DNA from: Chitinophagaceae bacterium
GTDB taxonomy: Bacteria > Bacteroidota > Bacteroidia > Cytophagales > Cytophagaceae
Assembly: GCA_028288365.1 (NCBI GenBank)
Contig: JAQBNU010000077.1
Coordinates: forward strand, 1 to 32,084
Length of the DNA stretch: 32,084 bases
Direction: 5' to 3'
Shown one piece after another: positions 8,540 through 17,616 of this stretch. The notes under the pieces are model-generated. The model was not told where the DNA came from, searched no databases, and saw nothing but the letters and a program-made list of their open reading frames with translations. Position 1 is the stretch's first letter. Every line of letters begins with the position of its first letter. Both the position numbers and the translations under genes were made by a program.

Positions 8540-9835
8540 TTAATCTATGATTTGAATTAAAAAATAATTTTTCTTTCCCTTCTGTACAAGAAGGTATTTG
8601 TTTTGTAAAAGGTTAAATTCTTTAGATGCCTGATCCGGTCCGGAGACTTTGGTTTTGTTGATGCTTACGCCGCCACCTTGTATCATTTTTCTCGCTTCAC
8701 TTTTGGAAGGGAAGATATTGAATTCAGAGACGGTTGACAAAAGTTCCAACACGACAGGGCTTGCTTCCCAATGACTTTTGTTGATGTGTATTTGCGGAAC
8801 ACCTTCAAAAACGGATAGAAGAGTAGGTTCGTCTATTTCTTGTAAAATTTCTACAGAGGCTTGTCCGAACAATACATCAGAGGCTTTGATGGCATTGTTG
8901 TATTCCTGTTCTGAATGCACACGAATCGTAATGTCTTTGGCCAATGTTTTTTGAATCAACCGTTCGTGAGGTGCTTGCGCATGTTGTTGTTCGAGCTGCA
9001 AGATCTCTTGTTGAGTGAGCAATGTAAAGATGCGTATCCATTTGCTGGCATCTTCATCCGAAGCATTGAGCCAGAATTGATAAAACTTGTAAGGAGAAGT
9101 CAATGCAGGATCAAGCCAGACATTGCCGCCTTCTGATTTACCAAACTTTGTTCCGTCTGCTTTCGTGATCAGCGGACAAGTCATGGCAAAGGCTTCGACA
9201 TTGCCTTCCGTCATGCGGCGAATCAATTCCGTACCGGCAGTGATATTGCCCCACTGATCGGATCCTCCCATTTGCAAGCGGCATTTCTTTTCTTTGTACA
9301 AATGGTAGTAATCGTAACCCTGAATCAATTGATAAGAAAATTCAGTATAAGAAATACCCGTCTCTAATCTTTTCTTCACGGAGTCTTTCGCCATCATGTA
9401 ATTCACCGTAAGGTGCTTTCCTGCTTCTCGTAGAAACTGAAGAAAACCCATGCCCTTGAACCAGTCGTAATTATTGACCAGTTCTGCAGGATTAGCCGAA
9501 GAATTAAAATCTAAAAATTTTGCTAATTGTTTTTGAATGCATTCCTGATTGTAGCGTAGTGTTTCTTCTGAAAGAAATTTACGTTCTTCTGATTTACCCG
9601 AAGGGTCACCGATCATCCCCGTAGCGCCACCGACAAGGGCAACAGGTTTATGGCCTGCCTGCTGGAAATGTACCAGCAGCATGATCGTCACTAAATTCCC
9701 TATAGTCAACGAAGAGGCGGTTGGATCAAAGCCTACGTACCCTGCGGTAATTTCTTTTTTTAACTGTTCCTCCGTCCCTGGCATGATGTCGTGTATCATG
9801 CCTCTCCATTTCAGTTCTTCAACAAAATTTTTCAT
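8540..9835 (-). CDS. tyrS: Tyrosyl-tRNA synthetase
   Basis: The 431-residue class I synthetase charges tRNA-Tyr with tyrosine in the cytoplasm. Family signatures include [11 protein letters not shown], the [16 protein letters not shown] region, [11 protein letters not shown] for tyrosine/tRNA recognition, and KFGKS (residues 230-234) in the place of KMSKS. A C-terminal S4 RNA-binding domain follows ([13 protein letters not shown]). The signature HIGH motif reads TIGN (residues 44-47), so both histidines are substituted. The ATG at 9835 was chosen instead of one 19 codons upstream because known TyrS proteins begin with MKNF(V/I)EEL-like sequence; the extra N-terminus has no homologous look. 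It heads an operon with the SET-domain gene and an exported protein. Confidence 0.95.
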   Translation of the reverse strand: MKNFVEELKWRGMIHDIMPGTEEQLKKEITAGYVGFDPTASSLTIGNLVTIMLLVHFQQAGHKPVALVGGATGMIGDPSGKSEERKFLSEETLRYNQECIQKQLAKFLDFNSSANPAELVNNYDWFKGMGFLQFLREAGKHLTVNYMMAKDSVKKRLETGISYTEFSYQLIQGYDYYHLYKEKKCRLQMGGSDQWGNITAGTELIRRMTEGNVEAFAMTCPLITKADGTKFGKSEGGNVWLDPALTSPYKFYQFWLNASDEDASKWIRIFTLLTQQEILQLEQQHAQAPHERLIQKTLAKDITIRVHSEQEYNNAIKASDVLFGQASVEILQEIDEPTLLSVFEGVPQIHINKSHWEASPVVLELLSTVSEFNIFPSKSEARKMIQGGGVSINKTKVSGPDQASKEFNLLQNKYLLVQKGKKNYFLIQIID

Positions 9836-9880
9836 GCTTTCCCAGCCAACTGTATAATTGCAAAAAGGTTTGTAAGGGAG

Positions 9881-9888
9881 TAAATATA
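9881..9888 (-). promoter_or_regulatory. Possible -7 element upstream of tyrS
   Basis: On the minus strand TATATTTA matches TAnnTTTG at seven of eight positions, about 45 bases upstream of the tyrS ATG. No clear -33 TTG is seen, so support is weak. Confidence 0.25.
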
Positions 9889-9973
9889 ACAATTGTTAGT
9901 TCCTTATTCAGAAAAATAACGTTAAAAATCCAGCTATTTTTTATCTTGCATATCATTTCATCAAGACCATTTT

Positions 9974-11005
9974 ATGCCTGTTCTAGAATCCGATAAGTTG
10001 CTGGCCGACATACACGCTTCTAAATTTGCTCCGGTTTATTTTCTGCACGGAGAAGAAGAATACTATATAGACCTTGTTTCATCGGCTATTGAGCATGGTG
10101 CCTTGCAACCACACGAGAAAGATTTCAATCAACATGTGTTGTTTGGTAAAGACAACACCGTTGCCTCCATACTGCAGACTGCACGCAAATTCCCTATGTT
10201 TGCAGAGCGTCAGGTGGTGATCGTAAAGGAAGCACAGGAATTAAAAGACCTTACCAAAGAAGTGGGAGAGAAGCTGATGTTGAACTATTTAGAGTCTCCA
10301 CTACCATCTACCATTTTAGTATTTTGCCATAAAGGGAAAACGCTCGATAAGCGCAAAGCCTTATATAAAGCCTTAGACAAAAAAGCCATTCTGCTGAATT
10401 CCGCTCCGGTAGCAGATTACAAACTGGGCAAATGGGTGCAAACCGAAATCGAGCGGGAAGGATACAAAGTAAAACCAGAGGTAGCACAATTGATGGCGGA
10501 ATACATCGGCAATGACTTGCATCGCATTGTCAATGAATTGAAAAAAATCAAAGAGCACCTGCCGAAGAAAGGCGAGACGATTACAGAAGAACTCGTTGAA
10601 AAATACGTAGGCGTAAGCAGAGAATACAATGTATTTGAATTGAACAAAGCCATTGGATTTAAAGACGCAGAAAAAACATACCGCATCGTTGCCTACTTCG
10701 ATTCCAATCCTAAAAATCATCCGTTGGTGGTAACGGTGTCCAGTCTGTTTGGGTATTTTGTTAAAGTCATCAAAACCCACGCTAATAGGGACAAAGGAGA
10801 GGGACAGTTGGCTGCTATGTTAGGCGTTAATCCTTTTTTTGTAAAAGAATATACAGCCGCGGCAAAGATGTATCCATATCCTAAATGTGTACGCATCATT
10901 GAATACATTCGTCAGACAGATCTGTCAAGCAAAGGTGTCGGCGCACCAAGTGTTGACGACGGTTATATCCTCAAAGAGCTTGTGCATAAAATCTTTCATG
11001 CATAA
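9974..11005 (+). CDS. holA: DNA polymerase III subunit delta
   Basis: The 343-residue product matches the clamp-loader delta subunit, which opens the beta sliding clamp during replication. The N-terminal APVYFLHGEEEYYIDLV segment is the delta version of a P-loop region. It is followed by ARKFPMFAERQVVIVKEAQEL, corresponding to the beta-binding element, and by ILVFCHKGKTLDKR. The C-terminal collar domain covers roughly residues 210-343. The length is typical. It is preceded by 138 bases shared with the divergent tyrS promoter region and followed by a 112-base gap before the envelope operon. Confidence 0.93.
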   Translation: MPVLESDKLLADIHASKFAPVYFLHGEEEYYIDLVSSAIEHGALQPHEKDFNQHVLFGKDNTVASILQTARKFPMFAERQVVIVKEAQELKDLTKEVGEKLMLNYLESPLPSTILVFCHKGKTLDKRKALYKALDKKAILLNSAPVADYKLGKWVQTEIEREGYKVKPEVAQLMAEYIGNDLHRIVNELKKIKEHLPKKGETITEELVEKYVGVSREYNVFELNKAIGFKDAEKTYRIVAYFDSNPKNHPLVVTVSSLFGYFVKVIKTHANRDKGEGQLAAMLGVNPFFVKEYTAAAKMYPYPKCVRIIEYIRQTDLSSKGVGAPSVDDGYILKELVHKIFHA

Positions 11006-11028
11006 GGGGGCAAGGCTCATTTTTTTGT

Positions 11029-11036
11029 TACATTTG
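11029..11036 (+). promoter_or_regulatory. Possible -7 element upstream of the TPR gene
   Basis: TACATTTG matches TAnnTTTG exactly, about 80 bases before the ATG at 11118, in the gap after holA. No -33 TTG lies at the right distance, so it is only a candidate promoter for the 11118-19587 operon. Confidence 0.3.
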
Positions 11037-11117
11037 GTTTCTTAGTTTTTTATAGCACATACTTTGCAAAGGACTTTGAACGTTAATGTTTGAACTACAT
11101 CAGAACCTTCCGATCGC

Positions 11118-14093
11118 ATGCATAAGATCATTCATTTCTTATTGGTATTTCTGGCTATAACAGGTGCGCAAGCTCAGCAAACACTGATACAGCGTGATCC
11201 TACACAGAAATACCAGCTGGGACAAGAGTTGTTTTTGAAATCACTTTACGGTGGGGCAAGAGAACAATTTGAAAGCTTCATTACAGAATGTCCCACTCAC
11301 TTACTCGCAACGAATGCTCAATATTATGTTGGGCTATGCGCTTTGTACCAAGGACAGCCTGATGCAGAGTACCGCATCTCTCAATTTGTCGCTGCTCATC
11401 CCGAACACAGTAAAACGGGTGAAGCCAACCTCGAAATGGGGACTTATTACTACAACTCCAAAAACTACGATAAAGCCATCGAGTTTTTTGATAAGGTGGA
11501 CTGGAGTTCTTTATCGAAAGCCAAACAACTGGAAGGTAAATTCAGAATCGGCTATTCTTATTTTTCTAAAAAAGATTTCACGAAAGCATTAGGCTATTTC
11601 AACGACAGCAAGAAGAGCAATAACAAATACCAATATGCTTCTACGTATTATGCTGCTTATATAGAATTTAAAAACGGATTGTACGATGAAGCCCTTGCAG
11701 ATCTTGACAAGGCAGAAACCAACGATGAATTCAAGTCACTGGTTCCTCAATTAAAGACCAATGTATTGTATCGCAAAGGTGATTACGATCAGCTGATCAA
11801 ATATGCCAAACCCATTGCTGACGGCACGGATAAAGTATTGGGACAATATGAAATCACCTTGTTATTGGCAGAGTCGTATTTTCAACAAGAGAAGTACACC
11901 GATTCTTATACCTATTTTCAGAAAGCAGAACGTCTTCAATCGGGCACTTTACCGCGCGACATTGCTTATCGATACGGTTATACCAGTTATAAGTCCAAGA
12001 TGTGGGACAATGCCACCAAGCAATTCAAACCCATTGCAGGAAATAAAGATACCATCGGACAAGCGGCAGCTTACTACCTTGGCTTGAGCTATCTTGCCAT
12101 GGAACAAAAAGAAGCAGCCTTGCTTTCTTTCACACAAGCTTCTTCTTCCACTTATCTTTTAAACATCAAAGAAGAATCTGATTTCTTAATCGGTAAGATC
12201 AGCTTTGACCTGCAGCAGTATACACAGGCTACGAAGCAATTGAAGTTCTTCATAGAAACCTATCCTAAATCGGATCATCAGGAAGAAGCTGGTGGATTGC
12301 TGGGAGAGGCCTTTCTGAATGGTAAGGATTATGTAGCTGCCATCGATTATTTAGAGCGACTTAAAAGAAAGAGTATTCGTGTAAATACTGCGTATCAAAA
12401 ACTAACTTTTTACAGAGGAGTAGAATTGTACAATCAATCGCAGGTTAGAGAAGCGATTTCTTATTTCCAAAAATCAAACGCCAATCCATTCTCTAAAGAA
12501 ATCTTATTGGAATCATGGTATTGGATGGGAGAATGTTATTCGGTGTTGAAAGAATACAACGAAGCGATTGAAGATTACAGCCAGGTATTGAAGGGTGGAA
12601 CAGATGTGCAAAGCTACAAGGCGCGCTACGGTTTGGGTTATGCCTATTATAACACACAGCAATACGACAAAGCCATTCCTCATTTCAAGATCTACACCGA
12701 TCAATGGGAAGAAGGAGAGAACAGCAACTATTACAAAGATGCGCTGGTACGTTTAGGTGATTTGTATTATGTCACCAAAAAATACCCTCAGGCCATTGCC
12801 TATTATGACAAAGCCCAATCGGCACATTATCCGGAAACGGATTATATTTTATTTCAAAAAGGAATCGTATACAACTTGTCTAATCAGAGTGCAAAGGCCA
12901 CAGAAAATTTTCAATTGATCATTACAAAGTATCATTCGTCTGTGTATTATGATCATGCCTTGTTCCAGCAGGCACAATTGTACATGGAAGCGAGTGATTA
13001 CGAAAAAGCAGCGAAAGCTTATACAAGCATCATTACAAGAAATGATCCGAACGGATATATTCCTTATGCGTTGCAAAAAAGAGCCTTGGCCAATTTTAAT
13101 CTGAAGAAATATCCGGAAGCAAAAGAAGATTATAAAACCATCCTGACACGCTATCCACAACATCCGGTGGGAGAGAGCGCATTGATTGGTCTGCAGGAAA
13201 TCTTAGCCCTCGAAGGAAGTTCGGATCAGTTTGACACTTACCTCAGCGAATACAAAACAGCCAATCCCGATCAAAAAGGATTGAAAGAAATCGAATACAC
13301 GAATGCCCTGGCACAATACAGCAATCAGCGCTACGAACAAGCGGCTAAAAACTTTGACCAGTTCGTTACCAAATACCCTGATCATCCACAGGTAGGAGAT
13401 GCTTTGTTTTATTTATCGGAAAGCAATTACCGTTTGAAGAAATATACGGAAGCAGAAGTTGGTTATCAAAAGGTGTTGTTGAACAAAGATAAATACTACA
13501 ACAGAGCCCTGGGACGTATGGCCGAAATGGAAAATACGAAAGGCAACTCTGCTAAAGCTGTTGAATACTATGCGTTACTAAACCAGTTTGCCACCAGTAA
13601 AAAAGATCAGTTTGTGGCCTGGACAGGTTTGATGGAAAACTACTATAAGCTAAGCCAATTGGACTCTTCGGAACGTTATACCAATCAAATTCTGGCGCAT
13701 GGTAATCCTGTATTGGATGCACAAAACAAAGCCTTACTTTATAAAGCGAAGATTTATCAGCAACGTGCTAAGTACGTGGAAGCGACGGATTACCTGGTGC
13801 AGTTGATGAATAGCAACAAAGATGCTTACGCAGCGGAAGCCAATTATATGCTGGCAGAAATTCAGTATACCAAGAAAGAATACCAACAGTCGCTTGAGAC
13901 ACTTTATTCTCTGAATGAGAACTATGCCACGTATACCGACTGGGTAAATAAAGGATTTCTATTGATTGCAGAAAACCTGATCGCCACCAATGAGACCTTC
14001 CAGGCAAAAGCCACCTTACAATCCATCATTGATCATTGTAAAGATCCTGTTGTTGTTGAAAAAGCAAAAGCGAGATTAGAACAATTAAAATAA
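11118..14093 (+). CDS. Large periplasmic tetratricopeptide-repeat protein
   Basis: The 991-residue product has a Sec signal peptide (MHKIIHFLLVFLAITGAQA, then QQ). Essentially the whole mature protein is TPR-like helix-turn-helix repeats. Many show the A-x-x-x-F/Y, Y-x-x-A-I-x-x-Y pattern, as in YNEAIEDYSQVLK, YDKAIPHFKIYT and YPQAIAYYDKAQ. Repeat stacks like this are protein-interaction scaffolds. The YbgF/CpoB-type repeats of the Tol system, which link outer-membrane constriction with cell-wall synthesis, are a reasonable analogy but not shown homology. It is first in a tight operon with an outer-membrane barrel (gap 8 bases), a SPOR-domain protein and a TonB-like protein. A role as the periplasmic scaffold of that assembly is inferred. 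Confidence 0.85.
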   Translation: MHKIIHFLLVFLAITGAQAQQTLIQRDPTQKYQLGQELFLKSLYGGAREQFESFITECPTHLLATNAQYYVGLCALYQGQPDAEYRISQFVAAHPEHSKTGEANLEMGTYYYNSKNYDKAIEFFDKVDWSSLSKAKQLEGKFRIGYSYFSKKDFTKALGYFNDSKKSNNKYQYASTYYAAYIEFKNGLYDEALADLDKAETNDEFKSLVPQLKTNVLYRKGDYDQLIKYAKPIADGTDKVLGQYEITLLLAESYFQQEKYTDSYTYFQKAERLQSGTLPRDIAYRYGYTSYKSKMWDNATKQFKPIAGNKDTIGQAAAYYLGLSYLAMEQKEAALLSFTQASSSTYLLNIKEESDFLIGKISFDLQQYTQATKQLKFFIETYPKSDHQEEAGGLLGEAFLNGKDYVAAIDYLERLKRKSIRVNTAYQKLTFYRGVELYNQSQVREAISYFQKSNANPFSKEILLESWYWMGECYSVLKEYNEAIEDYSQVLKGGTDVQSYKARYGLGYAYYNTQQYDKAIPHFKIYTDQWEEGENSNYYKDALVRLGDLYYVTKKYPQAIAYYDKAQSAHYPETDYILFQKGIVYNLSNQSAKATENFQLIITKYHSSVYYDHALFQQAQLYMEASDYEKAAKAYTSIITRNDPNGYIPYALQKRALANFNLKKYPEAKEDYKTILTRYPQHPVGESALIGLQEILALEGSSDQFDTYLSEYKTANPDQKGLKEIEYTNALAQYSNQRYEQAAKNFDQFVTKYPDHPQVGDALFYLSESNYRLKKYTEAEVGYQKVLLNKDKYYNRALGRMAEMENTKGNSAKAVEYYALLNQFATSKKDQFVAWTGLMENYYKLSQLDSSERYTNQILAHGNPVLDAQNKALLYKAKIYQQRAKYVEATDYLVQLMNSNKDAYAAEANYMLAEIQYTKKEYQQSLETLYSLNENYATYTDWVNKGFLLIAENLIATNETFQAKATLQSIIDHCKDPVVVEKAKARLEQLK

Positions 14094-14101
14094 TTCATCC
14101 C

Positions 14102-15787
14102 ATGAGTTCATATCAATCATTGCCTATAACTTTACGTCTTGCCCTGAACACCTTTGTGTTCGTGGTATTGGGCAGTTCTTATGTGCTGGCGCAGAGTGGT
14201 GGCGAAGTACAAAGTGAGACTGTTGTCATTGAAAAGGAAAAGAAGCTGGAATTACCGCCGGCAAACCGTGAGTTTGAAAAAATTCCCGATCCTCAACCGC
14301 AGGTAGCTCCAACCAATAGCAAATACCAAACACAGGAAATAGGAATTGTCTTACCTCAGTTCGATACGAAAGTCAAAGTACCGACCACTAAAACAGACGA
14401 ACCCGTGGAAATACATAATAACTATATCAAGGCAGGCTTTGGTAATTATGTGACCCCATACCTTGAGGGTTTTGTACATACCGGGAAGCAAAAGAACTAT
14501 TCTCTGGGAGCAAGGTTCAAGCACTTATCTTCTGCCAACGGCCCTTACAAAGGAGTCAAAAACAGTGTCAACGAAATAGACCTTCAGGGTAAATACTGGT
14601 TTGACAAACAATGGGTAAAGGCATCCTTCGGAGCAGGGCGGGAACGCTATACCTGGTATGGTGTAAGTAATCATGATAACATTTCTGGTTCTGATTGGAG
14701 CAATGATTCCAGAAAAATACTGTTTACAAAAGTAAACGCGGACGTTTCGACGGGTAGCATGGGGGATGGGAAACTAGGGTATAATGCTGGTGTAAAGTTT
14801 GGATATCAATCTGGTAATCATAATAATAAAGAAGCTAACATAGATGGTTCATTGAACCTGTCTTACCAGAAAGAAAAAGATGTTGTATTGGGTGCCGACC
14901 TCTTTGTGAACAGCAGTAATTACAGTGATTCTGTTTCCAGTCTTTCCCGTTTAATGGTGGGGTTAACGCCAAAGTATACCATGACCAAAGACCAATTGGT
15001 GGCTACTTTTGGGTTGAATTATACGTATAGCAGCGACACGCTGACAGGAAGTAAAGGCTCACATCTGTATCCGATCGTTGATTTGACCTATACCATTGTG
15101 CCTAATAAATGGGTGGCCGAAGGAGGTTTTAAGGGAGGCATGGAAAAGAATACATGGAGTTCTTTTACCGCTCAAAACCCCTATTTAGCGAATCGTAACA
15201 ACCTAGCCAATACCAATAACAAGATCAATTTATACGCCAGGATCAAAGGAAATTTAGGTAATAACATCAACATCAAAGTAGGTGGTGCTTACCTGTTGTA
15301 CCGCAACTTGTCCTACATGACCAATTCAGCCAGCGACAGCTCTAAGTTTGCTTTGTTGTACAGCAACGACAATACCTCTGTCTTTAACCTGAACGGAGAG
15401 ATCTCTTATGATGCACATCCTTTCCGCACCGGTTTGAAAATGGATTATTATGGCTACAGTACAAGCAATGATACCCTGATCAAAAAGCCATGGCACCGAC
15501 CATCTTTCGTCGGTACTTTTTTTGCCACTTATACTATTTATAAAAAAATAGTGTTAAAAACAGATATTTATTATATTAGTGGACTGACAGGGTATAATTT
15601 ACAGACCCTGAAAGAGACAAAACTAAACGACATCATAGATGTAAACCTGAAAGCAGAGTATCGTTTTTCTGACGAATTCTCTGCCTTCATCGAGGCCAAC
15701 AACTTGCTGTCACAAAAGTATCAACGTTACATGAACTATCAATCAAGGGGAATAAACCTATTGTTTGGAGTCACGTATAGGTTTTAA
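14102..15787 (+). CDS. Outer-membrane beta-barrel protein, TonB-receptor-like barrel without plug
   Basis: The 561-residue product has a signal peptide ending near VLAQSGG. A proline-rich periplasmic linker follows at about residues 30-105. The rest alternates polar and aromatic residues as amphipathic strands (YIKAGFGNYVTPYLEGFVH, YSLGARFKHL). It ends with a terminal-strand signature INLLFGVTYRF closing on phenylalanine, as expected for BAM-dependent insertion. The penultimate region AEYRFSDEFSAFIEANNLL is typical of TonB-dependent receptor C-termini, but there is no plug domain. The stop codon overlaps the next ATG by one base (TAATG), suggesting coupled synthesis with the HU/SPOR protein. 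The linker may bind the preceding TPR protein; that is inference. Confidence 0.85.
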   Translation: MSSYQSLPITLRLALNTFVFVVLGSSYVLAQSGGEVQSETVVIEKEKKLELPPANREFEKIPDPQPQVAPTNSKYQTQEIGIVLPQFDTKVKVPTTKTDEPVEIHNNYIKAGFGNYVTPYLEGFVHTGKQKNYSLGARFKHLSSANGPYKGVKNSVNEIDLQGKYWFDKQWVKASFGAGRERYTWYGVSNHDNISGSDWSNDSRKILFTKVNADVSTGSMGDGKLGYNAGVKFGYQSGNHNNKEANIDGSLNLSYQKEKDVVLGADLFVNSSNYSDSVSSLSRLMVGLTPKYTMTKDQLVATFGLNYTYSSDTLTGSKGSHLYPIVDLTYTIVPNKWVAEGGFKGGMEKNTWSSFTAQNPYLANRNNLANTNNKINLYARIKGNLGNNINIKVGGAYLLYRNLSYMTNSASDSSKFALLYSNDNTSVFNLNGEISYDAHPFRTGLKMDYYGYSTSNDTLIKKPWHRPSFVGTFFATYTIYKKIVLKTDIYYISGLTGYNLQTLKETKLNDIIDVNLKAEYRFSDEFSAFIEANNLLSQKYQRYMNYQSRGINLLFGVTYRF

Positions 15788-16746
15788 TGCACCAAGTGAT
15801 CGTAGAAAAGTACATATCAGATTTACTAGAACATAACGACTGCGTTATTGTTCCAACGTTTGGTGCCTTCATCAAGCATTACGAGAGTGCTTCCATACAT
15901 CCCATCACGCACAAATTTACACCTCCTTATAAAGTCATAGGATTCAACAGCAGATTGGTATTAAACGACAGTTTGCTTTTGAAACACATTGCTGTAGGAG
16001 AGCGCTGCACGGACGATGAAGCCATGCATCATATTTTATTTTTCATTCATTCACTCAAGCAACACATCAACAAGTTTGGCTTTTTTGAATTTGAAAACAT
16101 AGGTCGTTTCTTCCTGAATAAAGAAGGTAAATTGCAATTTGATCCTGAATTGACAGACCATTTTTCCGGTGATACCTTTGGACTTAAAGAATTTATTGTT
16201 CAACCGATTGACAGAACCAATTACACTATGTCTACCACTCATCCTAAAAACACTCCATCGAAAAAATCATCGGCTAACTCAACTGATGAATCTGAGAAAA
16301 AAAGCAGCGCTTTAAAAACGATTCTGATCATGATACCAATAGTTTTGGTAGTATGTATAGGTGGCTTATTTGTTTTCATGAAACAAACGGATACGCATTC
16401 TATTGCAGGTGTTGATGTCATGGAACTATTGGGGTTAAAAGAGAAAGCACCAATTGTAGCACCTATCGATTCGGCGGCTCTTGCACGGGTTGAACCATTG
16501 GCTGTTGTTGTTGCCGAAGATCCTAATGCCGTTTACTCTGTCATCTTTGGTTCTTTCCAGAACGACAAACATGCGCAGAAATTCAGCAAGCAACTCAATA
16601 AAAAAGGTCTGACTACCGTTGTCATTGAAGGTGATGGATATTTCAGAGTCGCTTTAGATAACGTAGGTAATAAATCTACCGCTTTAGAAAAGAGAGAAGA
16701 GTTAACGACAAATTATGGTTCAGACATCTGGATCATGAAAAAATAA
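15787..16746 (+). CDS. Inner-membrane protein with cytoplasmic HU-CCDC81-type domain and periplasmic SPOR domain
   Basis: The 319-residue product has three parts. Residues about 1-140 match the bacterial HU-CCDC81 type: two tandem HU-like modules, with IVPTFGAFIK, a conserved VIGFNSRLVLND segment, and FFEFENIGRFFL in the second. A low-complexity linker (150-174) leads to one transmembrane helix at about 177-198. Residues about 247-319 form a SPOR domain (VYSVIFGSFQ, then YFRVAL and IWIMKK), which binds denuded peptidoglycan at division sites. The topology therefore links a cytoplasmic HU-like fold to the cell wall. HU folds bind DNA, but HU-CCDC81 modules may bind proteins instead. It overlaps the barrel gene by one base and precedes the TonB-like gene by 22 bases. 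Confidence 0.88.
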   Translation: MHQVIVEKYISDLLEHNDCVIVPTFGAFIKHYESASIHPITHKFTPPYKVIGFNSRLVLNDSLLLKHIAVGERCTDDEAMHHILFFIHSLKQHINKFGFFEFENIGRFFLNKEGKLQFDPELTDHFSGDTFGLKEFIVQPIDRTNYTMSTTHPKNTPSKKSSANSTDESEKKSSALKTILIMIPIVLVVCIGGLFVFMKQTDTHSIAGVDVMELLGLKEKAPIVAPIDSAALARVEPLAVVVAEDPNAVYSVIFGSFQNDKHAQKFSKQLNKKGLTTVVIEGDGYFRVALDNVGNKSTALEKREELTTNYGSDIWIMKK

Positions 16747-16768
16747 ACAGGCTAGCCTGAATACACAC

Positions 16769-17608
16769 ATGCACATCAATTACAGAAGCGATGAAAACTA
16801 CAACAACAAAGGACTGATCATTTCTGTGACAGTTCACGGTTTGTTGTTGCTTGGTCTTTTTTTCATCGTGGCCTGGTATCCTCCCAATCCTCCACTTCCA
16901 GGTGCTCCTGGCATCGCCATCAATTTTGGTGTGGACGATTATGGTATGGGAGAAAACAACGAACAACCTTCTGTCCAAAACGAAGTACAACCTGTACAAG
17001 AAGAACCTCAGGAAGAAGTTTCCGAACCTGTTGCTACTGATCAATCTGAAGTAGTGACAACTAAAGAAGAAACACCTTACGCGTTAGAAGAGAAGAAGGA
17101 AAAGAAAGTCCCGCAGGAAGTAAAGAAGATTACAGAATCTCCTAAAGAAAATACGAAAGAAGTGAAAGCCAGCGAAGCAACAACGAACGTCACTAAATCG
17201 GACAGTCGTAATTCGATGGGAAACGGAGACAAGAATAAAGCCGGTGATCAGGGTAAAACCAACGGTACATTGGATTCTAAAAACTTTTATGGCAATGGCA
17301 ATTCAGGTAACGGCGGTGACGGGCCTGGTGGCAATGGTTCATCTTTAAACATGTCTGGCTGGAGATGGACAAGTGCTCCTAAAGTAAAAGACAACTCCAG
17401 TGAATCAGGTAAAATTGTTTTCAAGGTAACAGTAGATGAAGACGGTTCTATCATCTCTGTTGTCACTACAGAAAGACAAGTAAGTGCAGCAGTTGCCAAG
17501 CAATACGAAGATGCCGTATGGAAACTGGAGCTGGAAAAAACCAAAGACTTCGTCAAAGCCGCACAAAATTCTACGGGCTACATTACCTTCATTATCCGTT
17601 CTAAGTAA
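16769..17608 (+). CDS. TonB-like energy transducer
   Basis: The 279-residue product has the layout of TonB-family proteins. A short cytoplasmic N-terminus precedes one transmembrane helix (about residues 16-36, LIISVTVHGLLLLGLFFIV, with the S/H pair typical of ExbB-contacting helices). A long charged, proline/glutamate/lysine-rich periplasmic stretch (about 60-185) and a glycine/asparagine-rich segment follow. The C-terminal globular domain (about 205-279, GKIVFKVTVDEDGSI) resembles the TonB C-terminus. Such proteins carry proton-motive energy from ExbB/ExbD to outer-membrane partners. In many Bacteroidota this gene sits after exbB and exbD and before folC; here exbBD are absent and the HU/SPOR gene takes that place. 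The partner motor must lie elsewhere. Confidence 0.85.
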   Translation: MHINYRSDENYNNKGLIISVTVHGLLLLGLFFIVAWYPPNPPLPGAPGIAINFGVDDYGMGENNEQPSVQNEVQPVQEEPQEEVSEPVATDQSEVVTTKEETPYALEEKKEKKVPQEVKKITESPKENTKEVKASEATTNVTKSDSRNSMGNGDKNKAGDQGKTNGTLDSKNFYGNGNSGNGGDGPGGNGSSLNMSGWRWTSAPKVKDNSSESGKIVFKVTVDEDGSIISVVTTERQVSAAVAKQYEDAVWKLELEKTKDFVKAAQNSTGYITFIIRSK

Positions 17609-17616
17609 TTCCTTTC

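Noticed and set aside
10373..10780. 135-codon ORF on the minus strand within holA
   Set aside because: It lies entirely within a well-supported gene in antisense, with a hydrophobic composition typical of reverse-frame readings and no family features.
12849..13163. 104-codon ORF on the minus strand within the TPR gene
   Set aside because: It is an antisense shadow of TPR repeats, with a cysteine/phenylalanine-rich composition unlike real proteins of this genome.
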